From NCBI GenBank assembly GCA_965205845.1, contig CBDBIG010000002.1:310001-374000 (forward strand): a DNA stretch of 64,000 bases, in the 5' to 3' direction. The notes under the pieces were generated by a model. The model worked only from the letters and a program-made list of their open reading frames with translations, made no database searches and was not told the DNA's origin. Source of the stretch: CBDBIG01 sp965205845 [NCBI: bacterium] (GTDB lineage Bacteria; SAR324). A program made the translations under genes and the position numbers. Every line of letters starts with the position of its first letter. Within the stretch, counting starts at the first letter, position 1. Shown piece after piece: positions 18,275 through 26,724 of this stretch.

Positions 18275-20128
18275 TTACATGCGTTGGGGTGGCGGCATAC
18301 CCAGCAAAGACATCCCGTGGTGAAGAACCTGACCCAACGCCGTAAATAAAGTAAGGCGGGCCATGCCCAGGGCAGCAGTGTTGGCACGCAAAACAGGGGC
18401 GGTCTTGTAGGCACGGTTAAAATTTTTGCACAGCAAAAACAGTGCATTGGCCAGCAAGTTTGGGCGCAAACTGTCGGCGGCACGTGCAGCCATGTGGTTA
18501 AAGTCATACAGCTGGCGGATGATGGTACGTTCAATGGGTAAACTTAGCAGGGCAAAGTTGGCATTGGGTGTGGGCTCCCATTTTTTTTGAGCCGCCTGGC
18601 GCAGCACGCTTTGAATGCGCGTGTAGGCATAGCATAGATAGGCACCTGTATCGCCCTCGCTTGAGAGCCAATCTTGCAGGTGAAATACAATGGGTTTGTC
18701 AGGATCTTGTTTAATCATGCCATAACAAATGGAGGCTACGGCGATTTTCTGCGTGGTTTCCTCAATTTCCTGCGTTCCCCATTTCCCTTGGTGCACGTGC
18801 AGGTATTGTTGGTAAATACCCTGCTTCATTTGGGTGCGTAGGCTCGAAAACGTGGGCGCATTGCCCGCACGCGAGCTCATTTTGCCCTCGGGCAATACCA
18901 CCAAGCCGTAAGCTAGATGATGGCAATGTTTGGCCTGTTGAAATCCCAGCAAACGCAGTGCGTAAAACACTTGCTTTAAGTGCAAACTTTGTTCTGCCCC
19001 CACCACATACACGGATTCTTCCACCTCAAAATCGGTGAATTTTATTTGGGCTAAAGCCAGATCTTTCGTGGCATAAAGGGTGGTGCCATCGGCTTTTAAA
19101 GCCAAAAAAAAGCCTAGTTTGCCCGTTTTTTCTTTTTGAAAGGCAACATCTAAGTCAACCCCAATCGCCCCTTGTGAGCGCACAAACACGCCCTCTTTGA
19201 GTGCTTGTTGTACAATGGCTTTGCCTGGCACATCCATTTCCGACTCATAAAATACGTGGTCAAATTGGACGTTAAACCAGCGATACACCGCGTTAAAGGC
19301 TTCAAGCGACCATTGGCGAGTGCTTTGCCACAGCTGGTGCGCTTCGTCTTCGCGTGCTTCTAGACGGCGCAGCCAGTCGGCTACCTCAGCGTGCTTTTTG
19401 GCTTGTTCTTCATGGTTACCTTGGGCAAGGTGCTGCATCCCTTGCACGTACATTTCACCCAACCATTCGCCGCGTGCCTCGACGCCCTCTTGGCCTAAAG
19501 GTGCCCTGGCTTGGGCAGGGTCGCTTTGGCTTAGGTGATGCATGTGCCACAAACAGCGCGCAATGTGGGTGCCGATGTCACCAATGTAGTTGGCTGCAAT
19601 AACCTTGCGCCCGTTATAGCGCAACAGGCGTACCAGGGCTTGACCTAAGGCAAGGTTTCGCATGTGCCCCACATGAAAGCTTTTGTGGGTATTGGGTTGT
19701 GAATACTCAACCATTACCTTCTTGCCCCCACGACCTTGGTTGGCCCTAAAGTAAGTGCCTGACAAAATAGCAGGCACAGTTTGCTGGACCATTTGGGTGA
19801 TGTGAATTGAAAAATTAAGATAGGCACCCACAGCACGCACGCTTTGTATCCATGGAGAAGGGTTTTGTTGGAGCGCGCTTTGCGCCGCTTTGGCCAGCTG
19901 GCTGGCAATGGCTGGGGGTGCTTTGTGTAAATGACGCGCAAACATAAAGCAAGGCAAGGCATAGTCGCCCATGGCAGCATCGGGGGGTTGTTCAATCCGC
20001 TCGGCTAAGGTGCTGGGGCCATCTTGAATGCCAAGGGGCACCAACAAACGGATTATCAACTGTACAATGGCCGCACAAAAGGGGTTGTTCTCAAGGGGAA
20101 GGGTGGGGGATTGGGTGGGATTGGGCAT
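18275..20128 (-). CDS. argS: Arginyl-tRNA synthetase
   Basis: This 617-residue class I synthetase charges tRNA-Arg. It shows the HIGH-equivalent motif FHVGHMRNLALG (about residue 152), the KMSKS-equivalent KMSSRAGN (about 416), an N-terminal Arg-S additional domain (about 1-110), and a C-terminal DALR anticodon-binding domain ending LTLFTALGQVLHHGMSLLGM. It starts six bases after the glycosyltransferase stop, so the two are probably co-transcribed. The final 63 codons before the extreme C-terminus are duplicated just downstream. Confidence 0.95.
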   Translation of the reverse strand: MPNPTQSPTLPLENNPFCAAIVQLIIRLLVPLGIQDGPSTLAERIEQPPDAAMGDYALPCFMFARHLHKAPPAIASQLAKAAQSALQQNPSPWIQSVRAVGAYLNFSIHITQMVQQTVPAILSGTYFRANQGRGGKKVMVEYSQPNTHKSFHVGHMRNLALGQALVRLLRYNGRKVIAANYIGDIGTHIARCLWHMHHLSQSDPAQARAPLGQEGVEARGEWLGEMYVQGMQHLAQGNHEEQAKKHAEVADWLRRLEAREDEAHQLWQSTRQWSLEAFNAVYRWFNVQFDHVFYESEMDVPGKAIVQQALKEGVFVRSQGAIGVDLDVAFQKEKTGKLGFFLALKADGTTLYATKDLALAQIKFTDFEVEESVYVVGAEQSLHLKQVFYALRLLGFQQAKHCHHLAYGLVVLPEGKMSSRAGNAPTFSSLRTQMKQGIYQQYLHVHQGKWGTQEIEETTQKIAVASICYGMIKQDPDKPIVFHLQDWLSSEGDTGAYLCYAYTRIQSVLRQAAQKKWEPTPNANFALLSLPIERTIIRQLYDFNHMAARAADSLRPNLLANALFLLCKNFNRAYKTAPVLRANTAALGMARLTLFTALGQVLHHGMSLLGMPPPQRM

Positions 20129-20134
20129 AGGGTG

Positions 20135-21076
20135 TTAGTTTTTTTCGAGGCGGTTAATTTCAGTTTGAAGGCTTTGGGGAAAGTGATGAAAGCACCAAAA
20201 TTTGACAAAGCGCAAGACAAAATCGATGCTCCCAAGCACCGCTTGAACAAAGCCTGCCCAGCCATCTAAAAACCCTCCTTTCAGCAACCAACGGTTTACA
20301 AAGCGGTGTGCAGGCTTCAAAAAAACATAGCGCAACGCCAAGCCCACGCTGGGCTTAAGTTTTTTGTCAAGCATTATCTTGGCTTCGAAGGTGGAATTAA
20401 AATCGAGCTTGCGCAAGGCTTCTAAGGGCGTGGAGCAGGTGTAATGGATGAGGGCTTGGTTTAGTTTGCCAATTTTTCCTTCAATGTGAAGCTTTTCGTG
20501 TAAATGCTGGCAGGCAAATTGGCCTTTGGCTTTGCGAAACAAGCGCAATTGGTGGTCGGGATATTGCGATCCATGGCGCAGCCAGCGATTGTAATAGTAA
20601 TTGCGTCGGGGCAATAAAAAGGCATTTTCGCGGGGGTTGTTAGCAATGCGTGCTTGGATTTCAAGGGCCAATTCGGGGGAGATCACCTCATCTGAATCGA
20701 GGTAGAAAACCCACTCGGTGTTAGCCTTGGCAATGGCGTAGGCTTTATTAATGTTGAGATTAAAACGATTTGGCTGGCTGTAGACATGGTGCGTAAAGCC
20801 CTTGGCAAGGGTTAGGGAATCATCGTAGCTGGCGCAATCAACAAACACCAACTGGTTAGCCCATTGGGTTGAAGCAAGGGAGCGTGGCAGAATGTGTGCG
20901 CTGTTGTGGGCAGTCATGGTGATGGCCACACTGCCCTTTTTAACGGTTGGTTTTGCAGGGGGTGTGCTGTTGACAGTTGCTTTGGCTGCTTGGTTTTGGC
21001 CTGTGCTTGTTTTGGTGCTGTGCTTGGTGTTGCCTTGACCATTGCTGCCGTTTTTGCGGGTTGATCGGACTGGCAT
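20135..21076 (-). CDS. Family 2 glycosyltransferase, WaaE/KdtX-like
   Basis: A GT-A-fold glycosyltransferase. After a low-complexity Lys/Thr/Pro leader (about 45 residues) comes VAITMTAHNSAHILPRSLAS, the donor-binding region FVDCASYDDSLTLAKGF, and the DxD-like motif FYLDSDEVISPEL. The rest matches lipopolysaccharide-core glucosyltransferases of the WaaE type: RRNYYYNRWLRHGSQYPDHQ, LRLFRKAKGQFACQHLHEKL. The C-terminus has a hydrophobic amphipathic stretch for membrane association. The probable role is adding a sugar to the lipopolysaccharide inner core. The frame opens at a TTG at 21103; ATG 21076 is preferred. It is followed six bases later by argS. Confidence 0.85.
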   Translation of the reverse strand: MPVRSTRKNGSNGQGNTKHSTKTSTGQNQAAKATVNSTPPAKPTVKKGSVAITMTAHNSAHILPRSLASTQWANQLVFVDCASYDDSLTLAKGFTHHVYSQPNRFNLNINKAYAIAKANTEWVFYLDSDEVISPELALEIQARIANNPRENAFLLPRRNYYYNRWLRHGSQYPDHQLRLFRKAKGQFACQHLHEKLHIEGKIGKLNQALIHYTCSTPLEALRKLDFNSTFEAKIMLDKKLKPSVGLALRYVFLKPAHRFVNRWLLKGGFLDGWAGFVQAVLGSIDFVLRFVKFWCFHHFPQSLQTEINRLEKN

Positions 21077-21103
21077 AAAACAAAGGTCAACAAAAGTCGA
21101 CAA

Positions 21104-21530
21104 ATACGTGAGGGAATGGTGCTTGGGGCTAAGTACCTGCCAACTTGATAAGGACCGCAGGGGTGGCTATGGGATTTGTCGCACGCAGCCATGAACGCGC
21201 CTATTTACACGCTTCGCGGGGGTGCTTTAACGGGTTTGCGGGCAGTGAACAGCCGAGTGTACCTTGAAACACACCCCCAAAAGCGGCATCATGTGGTTTT
21301 GGGCGTGCTTGGAATATATTGGGGCGGCACCTGAGGCTAGCCTTCTGTAAGCCACCCTAGCAAGCGATGGGCGCAAGTATCGGCACTCCAGCATTGAGCG
21401 CAAATCACGGGAAAACCCCTCCTGGAACCTATAGGTCTCCTTTCAATACGAATGGCTTGCGCTCATCTGCTTGCAAGAACGGAATCGCGCCATCTCCGTA
21501 GTACCACCCACCGATAGCTCTTCTTTCTTT
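21104..21530. other. Intergenic region with one marginal small frame
   Basis: About 430 bases separate the glycosyltransferase start from the 103-bp array. A 47-codon plus-strand frame from ATG 21191 to the stop at 21334 (MNAPIYTLRGGALTGLRAVN...) is open, but it has no recognisable domain or clear ribosome binding site. Otherwise nothing is identifiable. The promoter of the glycosyltransferase-argS pair should lie here. Confidence 0.35.
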
Positions 21531-21895
21531 GTGCCTTAACCCTTTCACCAACCCCAAACACGCCATGGCTTTATTAATGTTGAGATTAAAACGATATCGT
21601 TAGTGGGTTAAACACGTGTGCACCTTTTCCTTCGTGCCTTAACCCTTTCACCAACCCCAAACACGCCATGGCTTTATTAATGTTGAGATTAAAACGATAT
21701 CGTTAGTGGGTTAAGCACGTGTGCTCCTTTTCCTTCGTGCCTTAACCCTTTCACCAACCCCAAACACGCCATGGCTTTATTAATGTTGAGATTAAAACGA
21801 TATCGTTAGTGGGTTAAACACGTGTGCACCTTTTCCTTCGTGCCTTAACCCTTTCACCAACCCCAAACACGCCATATTGTTGGCGGGTTAAACAT
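21531..21895. repeat. 103-bp tandem repeat array carrying a palindrome
   Basis: Units start at 21531, 21634, 21737 and 21840, a period of 103 bases. The first three are nearly identical and the fourth is truncated. Each full unit contains the perfect 12-base palindrome AACGATATCGTT (21590-21601, 21693-21704, 21796-21807) next to a CACGTG. Bases 21567-21595 of the first unit equal bases 20741-20769 inside the glycosyltransferase gene, a 29-base copy. The unit therefore seems to have been built partly from a piece of the neighbouring gene and then amplified. Confidence 0.9.
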
Positions 21896-22007
21896 GCACG
21901 CCACCTTCCCGCGAATTGCCACTGGTCACAGGGAAGATTAAAAACGCGTCGCCTTGCGTTCTCATGGTATGAGACGGGGCAAAACCCTGACCCGACGGCC
22001 CTCCTTC

Positions 22008-23129
22008 CTAAAGTTCGTCTAAACCATCACTAGCAGGAACCGCTACGGGTTCTGCTGCAACTTCCTCAATCACCTCTTCGGCCTGTGCTGCCGGCACGGT
22101 GACCACCTGCGGGGCTTCTTCACCCACCACCGTGCTACGATCAATGTAAACCCGTTCTTCCATCGCCAGAGAATCCACACTGACCCCCGCTGCCGTCGTT
22201 ATCTCGGCGGAACGAATCAAGGCGGTGTTATAGAGGTCTTGCGAGCGCACCGCAGCCTCATCAAGCAGGTCGATGCGATTGATTTTGTCGTAAAGTTGGT
22301 CGGCCAAACTAATGTGATGCATCATGGTCGGATCATCCATCATGACGGTATGCAGATTTAAGCCATTAAGAATTTTTTTGCGCGTGTTCCCTTTTTGACG
22401 TGCGCGCACAAGCAGGCTTTCCAACTCGCGGTGAAGTAACGACTCAGACACAGGCAAACTGCGGTCGTGCAGTTCGTCATAAGCCACCAAATTGTTGTGG
22501 ATAATGTGCTCTAAGTTGTAATAAATCCATTTGATGGCGTCAGGGTTTCCTTCAACAGGCAAAAACACATTCACATTGTGAACGCCTTCACCATAGGTAA
22601 ACACGCGCACGCCAACGTGGATGTTAAGCACTTTTTCAAAGGTAGGCTGCATGTACACATCGCGGTTAAAAGCGGGGGTTTCAACAGCCATTTGGTAGTT
22701 TTTGAGGACCTTACAGGCAATATCAGCGCGGGTTCCCAACATTTCGACCACTTTTTCAATCTCACGGTACAGCAAGTTGGTTTCATTGCCATCAAAAATA
22801 AGATGGGTCAAGCCATGGTGAGTGGTTTTAGGGTTTGCCGTAAGGTAGTATCCCCACAGCATTTCAAATACCATGTGAGCGATATTGCTATGAATCATAT
22901 CGCCCTCGCCCACAAACGGCAAAGCGAGTACCGAAGTGGTGGGATGTGTGGTGGGGCTATCGAGCGTCAAGCGTACCGCCGATTCTAACTTGACACACTG
23001 GGCAATATTTGCGTGAATGCGCTCGATCACCGGTTCCATATGCTCGTACTTATGCTCTAAGTCACGAGGGTAAAAATACATTCTGCCGGGGGAACGCTCG
23101 GGCAATTCCCATGCTACCGTCTCTGACAT
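22008..23129 (-). CDS. Protein of unknown function with acidic C-terminal tail
   Basis: I do not recognise this protein (373 residues from ATG 23129; the frame reaches a GTG at 23195 without a ribosome binding site, while a GGAG lies 12 bases before 23129). It has no signal peptide or membrane segment. The body looks like a real folded domain: GRMYFYPRDLEHKYEHMEPV, an MIHSNIAHMVFEMLWGYYL helix, and LTHLIFDGNETNLLYREIEK, with many His residues (HH, HHI). The last 60 residues are Ala, Val, Glu and Pro rich and strongly acidic, ending DGLDEL, like a flexible partner-binding tail. It stands alone, with a 103-bp repeat array downstream and phased direct repeats upstream. Confidence 0.7.
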   Translation of the reverse strand: MSETVAWELPERSPGRMYFYPRDLEHKYEHMEPVIERIHANIAQCVKLESAVRLTLDSPTTHPTTSVLALPFVGEGDMIHSNIAHMVFEMLWGYYLTANPKTTHHGLTHLIFDGNETNLLYREIEKVVEMLGTRADIACKVLKNYQMAVETPAFNRDVYMQPTFEKVLNIHVGVRVFTYGEGVHNVNVFLPVEGNPDAIKWIYYNLEHIIHNNLVAYDELHDRSLPVSESLLHRELESLLVRARQKGNTRKKILNGLNLHTVMMDDPTMMHHISLADQLYDKINRIDLLDEAAVRSQDLYNTALIRSAEITTAAGVSVDSLAMEERVYIDRSTVVGEEAPQVVTVPAAQAEEVIEEVAAEPVAVPASDGLDEL

Positions 23130-23224
23130 AATCCGCTCTTGCTCCAGTGTGAGTAGTGGTCCATTACTTTTAATGCGGGGCTTACCAAAAGGCACAACAA
23201 CGGTTACGTGGGCGATGCAGATGG

Positions 23225-23308
23225 CTCTTATAAGAGAGCTGCTCTCACCGTATATCTACCGTATATTTCGTGATTAGCACCCATTATGCTGTGATTAGCC
23301 CCATTATG
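23225..23308. promoter_or_regulatory. Palindrome and helically phased direct repeats, probable operator region
   Basis: In the gap between two divergent genes (unknown gene at 22008-23129 and pyrE) lie a perfect 12-base palindrome CTCTTATAAGAG (23225-23236), two copies of ACCGTATAT starting at 23247 and 23258 (11 bases apart), and two copies of GTGATTAGC starting at 23270 and 23291 (21 bases apart), each followed by CCATTATG. Spacings of one and two helical turns are what binding sites for a regulator on one DNA face look like. Which of the two genes is controlled is not known. Confidence 0.55.
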
Positions 23309-23453
23309 TTGAACTCGTGCTTGCATTATCGGCATGCAAAACAACATAAAGAAAGGTACGCAACGCTACTGCTTTACACGACATCACGTCAACTATTTTC
23401 CATAATTTTCTGTTGCCCATTTTCTCTTTTTAAAAATAACGCTTATCCATTAG

Positions 23454-24152
23454 ATGCATCATTCAATGCTTGTGCCCCCATCCCCCACATCACCTATCCA
23501 AATATTGCGCCTGTTCCTTGAAGCCCGTGCGCTCCAATTTGGAGATTTTACCCTAAAAAGCGGTAAAAAATCGCCCTATTTTTTTAACGTAGCCCAGTTT
23601 GATCAGGGGCATTTATTGCGCCAATTGGCATTTGCGATGGCCGCGTTGCTTGAGCGCACCGTACCCCATGCCAACATCGTGTTCGGGCCAGCCTACAAAG
23701 GGGCAGCGTTAGCTGTAGCCGTGGCCATGGAATGGAGCGCATTAAGCGGGCGCAAAATTGGCTGGCTATTCAATCGTAAAGAAGCCAAAACCCACGGCGA
23801 TGCGGGTGTGCTGGTGGGGCGCATCCCATCTAAAACAGATCGTTTGGTGATGGTAGACGACGTGATTACCGATGGTGGTGCTAAGCGCGAGGCCTTGGCA
23901 TTGTTGCAAAGCATCACCTCTGCCCCATTGCTGGGGGTGGCCATTGCCTTTGATCGCTGCGAGCCCATGGCAAACGGGCAGATGGCTTCTCAACATTTTT
24001 CCTCAAGCATTGGGGTGCCTTTGGTTTCTTTGCTCGATGCCAAAGGCATGCTATCGAACCTGCAAGCCCTTGGTTTTGAGGAATACGCTGCCTATGGCAT
24101 CACCAACGATGCTCCCCAAACCTTGCAAGCGCATCTCCAAAATTTAGGGTGA
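23454..24152 (+). CDS. pyrE: Orotate phosphoribosyltransferase
   Basis: The product (232 residues) makes orotidine monophosphate from orotate and PRPP in pyrimidine synthesis. It has the PRPP-binding motif LVMVDDVITDGGAKREAL, the conserved FGPAYKGAALA, and the flexible loop FNRKEAKTHGDAG with its catalytic Lys, all in the E. coli-type arrangement. The frame opens at ATG 23454, with a second ATG at 23466; no ribosome binding site decides between them. It is a single-gene unit ended by a clear terminator. Confidence 0.94.
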   Translation: MHHSMLVPPSPTSPIQILRLFLEARALQFGDFTLKSGKKSPYFFNVAQFDQGHLLRQLAFAMAALLERTVPHANIVFGPAYKGAALAVAVAMEWSALSGRKIGWLFNRKEAKTHGDAGVLVGRIPSKTDRLVMVDDVITDGGAKREALALLQSITSAPLLGVAIAFDRCEPMANGQMASQHFSSSIGVPLVSLLDAKGMLSNLQALGFEEYAAYGITNDAPQTLQAHLQNLG

Positions 24153-24206
24153 GTTTTCGCTTATTTATTGTACGCTATTATTCACGTCAGGCATTTTGTT
24201 TTCTAC

Positions 24207-24239
24207 AACCGCACTGAACAAACGGTGTGCGGTTTTTTT
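24207..24239 (+). terminator. Rho-independent terminator after pyrE
   Basis: Perfect 8-bp stem AACCGCAC (24207-24214) and GTGCGGTT (24227-24234), a 12-base loop, and a run of T (24233-24239). It lies 55 bases after the pyrE stop. Confidence 0.85.
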
Positions 24240-24240
24240 A

Positions 24241-25035
24241 AGGTGAAAAAAAATGGGGTTTACGGCCTTTTCATCAAAACACTCAATTGCCCGATCCTAA
24301 TTGTAGCCCCCCTATGCAATCCCGCATGAATGGCTGGGTTTTTGGGTTTGTTCGAAAGTTTTATGCCCTGTTGGGGAACTCTCCTCGGCCTCTCCTCGGC
24401 GGTGATTTTTGGAACAAAGCGTGTTCATTGTGTTTTTGACCCAAATTAGCCAAAATCACTCCGCCCGTTTTGAGGGTGTTTGGTCCTGCATGGGGCACTC
24501 GTAAACGCGTAGGACAGACTCTTACCCCATGGTAGTAGGAAGTCACGAGAGGGACGTGCTCATAGGAGGTGTCCCCATTTATAACCCTCTCCTAGAATTT
24601 GCTTTTGCCTTAGGCAATCCAGGTGGCAGTACTCAGGGCACCCACAAAACTGCAAAGCCGGATAACGCCGCCTTTTAACCATGGAACAGCATGACACTTA
24701 AGTTTTTGTATCAAAAAATTTGCGTGCCAGCGGGTATAAACACGCATAACACTGTTTTTGCCAAGTAATTTTTTGGCGTAACATGGTTATTGAAGGCGAG
24801 GGGGTATTTTATTTGAAAAAACTATAGCCAATCCAGGGCTTTGTGAAATAGTGAAGGGCAAAAATCTTCGTGCTGTTATGAGGTATCTGTGTGGTTGCAT
24901 TCGCGGTGTTCCTTGAGGCACGATGTACGTGCCGCTTTGCGGTGAGCACAAACGCAGACAACCACAGGATTCCTTATTGGGAAGACAACGCCCCCTAAAC
25001 AAGATATGGTTGTTTTTAAGGGTTAACGGCTGCGT
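24241..25035. other. Long intergenic region with one candidate structured element
   Basis: Nearly 800 bases without a supported gene. Bases 24890-24966 can fold as nested stems: TGTGGTTG (24890-24897) with CAACCACA (24959-24966), GTGTTC (24906-24911) with GAGCAC (24944-24949, one G-T pair), and GGCACG (24917-24922) with CGTGCC (24928-24933). Near 24375-24400 a ten-base unit ctctcctcgg occurs twice in tandem. Apart from these I see nothing. Confidence 0.4.
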
Positions 25036-25380
25036 ATGCCCAATTTTTATGCTTCAAATTTAGCTATGACTAAAAACATGCTTTCGGCCAACCCCAATGG
25101 ATCGTCTCGTGCAAAAGACACGCAACCCTCTTTGTTTGAGGAAACCGCCCCTGCTGTGCAGCCTATCCCAACACCTATTGCGCCAACCGAAACCGGTCCC
25201 CGCTCAGGGAGTGCGCCCCTGGTTATTCACACAGAAGCAGCAACGATACAGCGCATGGTGTTTGAGGTTGAGGCAGATAGATTCACCATTCAAACGGGTA
25301 AGGCTGGCATACCACAGGCGGTCCCGAGCGATACATGGCTGCAGACCTTGCACGAGGCCATTAGCATCCGCAAACAATAA
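25036..25380 (+). CDS. Hypothetical protein
   Basis: A 114-codon frame with a second possible start at ATG 25066 (MTKNMLSANPNG). The first half is low-complexity, rich in Pro, Thr and Ala. The second half reads more like a folded unit (IHTEAATIQRMVFEVEADRF, then AVPSDTWLQTLHEAISIRKQ). No signal peptide, membrane segment or known motif. It is followed 127 bases later by the RadA-finger frame on the same strand. It could be a genuine small protein or chance. Confidence 0.4.
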   Translation: MPNFYASNLAMTKNMLSANPNGSSRAKDTQPSLFEETAPAVQPIPTPIAPTETGPRSGSAPLVIHTEAATIQRMVFEVEADRFTIQTGKAGIPQAVPSDTWLQTLHEAISIRKQ

Positions 25381-25506
25381 CCGCCTTTTTAAAAAATGCC
25401 CCGCCGGCAACTTATAGCAACCTTGCCTATGCAATAGGGCATAAAAAGTAAAGGCCTGTTAGGAGAAATTTGAACCCTTTGCTTTGTTTACAACGAGAGC
25501 ACCCCC

Positions 25507-25779
25507 ATGGCTAAAAAGAAACAATTCCCCTTTATATGCAACGTATGCAATGCCCGATTTCCCAAATGGATTGGACAATGCACACAGTGCCATACATGGA
25601 ACCAGATATTGGAGGACGAAAGCCGTTATGGGAGCAATGTGGTTTCGATGCACAATTGGCTTTTACGCAAAGCGCATGAAGCCTCCGAGGTAGCCGACCT
25701 TCACGATGACAGCCAAGAAAGCGAGGCCTTGGAGAAATTGGCATCCAAAGACGATCCTTCTACCACTCCGCACCCATAA
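25507..25779 (+). CDS. Stand-alone RadA-type zinc finger protein (truncated RadA)
   Basis: The first 37 residues match the N-terminal zinc ribbon of the repair protein RadA: MAKKKQFPF, then CNVC (Cys11, Cys14), ARFPKWIGQC, and a second pair TQC (Cys25, Cys28), followed by HTWN. Normal RadA (about 450 residues) continues with a RecA-like ATPase, the KNRFG motif and a Lon-like domain. Here the frame instead runs 53 residues of unrelated acidic sequence (SEVADLHDDSQESEALEKL) and stops. Either it is the relic of a deleted radA, or a small zinc-ribbon protein that kept only the DNA-interaction module. Its 3' end is caught up in the 101-bp array. Confidence 0.65.
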   Translation: MAKKKQFPFICNVCNARFPKWIGQCTQCHTWNQILEDESRYGSNVVSMHNWLLRKAHEASEVADLHDDSQESEALEKLASKDDPSTTPHP

Positions 25780-26130
25780 AAAAAGCGACCCGTGTGTGCT
25801 ACCCACCTTCAAAAGGCCGAGACAAGCATGGATAAATTGGCATCCAAAAGACAACCCCTCTACCACTGTGCCCTTATAAAAAAGCACCCCCGTGTTGCGC
25901 TACCCACCTTCAAAAGGCCGAGACAAGCATGGATAAATTGGCATCCAAAAGACAACCCCTCTACCACTGTGCCCTTATAAAAAAGCACCCCCGTGTTGCG
26001 CTACCCACCTTCAAAAGGCCGAGACAAGCATGGATAAATTGGCATCCAAAAGACAACCCCTCTACCACTGTGCCCTTATAAAAAAGCACCCCCGTGTTGC
26101 GCTACCCACCTTCTAAGGCCGAGACAAGCA
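25735..26130. repeat. 101-bp tandem array spanning two convergent gene ends
   Basis: Units recur at 25821, 25922, 26023 and 26123 (marker gacaagcat; period 101, last interval 100). Each unit joins a copy of the radA-finger 3' end (aaattggcatccaaa) to a copy of the last ten or so codons of the moaD-like gene. The ends of the array are the two real genes themselves. In the copies the moaD end carries an extra base (TTTTGAAGG in place of TTAGAAGG, minus strand), which breaks the C-terminal Gly-Gly. The copies are closer to each other than to either gene. Confidence 0.9.
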
Positions 26131-26380
26131 TAATGTTGTCGCCATTTTTTAGGGGCGTTTGTAGGGTTTGCGTTTGTTGGATGTTTTGGTTGTTCACAAA
26201 AACTGCCAAGGCGGGGTTGATCTGCCCCGATTTTTGCCAGAGCCAGATGCCCAATTGGGGGTAGCGTGCTTCCAATGCCATAAGTGCTTCGAGCACGGTA
26301 TTGGCCTGGAGTTCTACCCGGGAGGTTCCCCCCATTTCACCGGCCAAAACGGGCGCTACACTGAGCGTGATTGTCCTCAA
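26102..26380 (-). CDS. Ubiquitin-like sulfur carrier protein, MoaD/ThiS family
   Basis: A 92-residue beta-grasp protein ending in the diagnostic Gly-Gly (MLVSALEGG), the tail that is adenylated and thiocarboxylated. Internal sequence fits the family: VLEALMALEARYPQLG, FVNNQNIQQTQ, LKNGDNIMLV. It may serve molybdopterin synthesis (MoaD), a cysteine or thiamine pathway (CysO, ThiS), or another sulfur-transfer route; no partner E1-like or MoaE gene is present to decide. The intact stop codon lies inside the last unit of the 101-bp array. Confidence 0.82.
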   Translation of the reverse strand: MRTITLSVAPVLAGEMGGTSRVELQANTVLEALMALEARYPQLGIWLWQKSGQINPALAVFVNNQNIQQTQTLQTPLKNGDNIMLVSALEGG

Positions 26381-26512
26381 AATGTAGCCTTTATCCCTTG
26401 CTTAGAACATGGGGAGAGTGTGGATTTTTATTGACATGGCATCGCTTTTGCGCATACGGGGAATGGTAGCAGCTTTGCAAAGTAACTGTCTTTGGGGGTT
26501 TGCGATGGCTTA

Positions 26513-26542
26513 AAAAAGGTGGGCTTTAAAGCCCCCTTTTAT
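26513..26542 (-). terminator. Bidirectional terminator downstream of leuS
   Basis: A palindrome GGGCTTTAAAGCCC flanked by GG/CC and A/T runs (AAAAGG before, CCTTTT after, with one mismatch) forms a long stem with T-tracts on both strands. On the minus strand it follows leuS after about 180 bases. Confidence 0.7.
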
Positions 26543-26724
26543 TTTGGGAAGTACCGGGTGCCCTCTGGCGGTATTGCCAGCACGACCATGCTGGGTTTTT
26601 CCAAACGCGGACCGGCAACCTGGCGACAAAAAAGCCTCTAAGTTCAAGGGCTTCTTTATCCCTACCGACACACAGCAACCCGATTCGAAGCATGTGTTCC
26701 GCGCACAATGTGGCAGGCGAAGCC

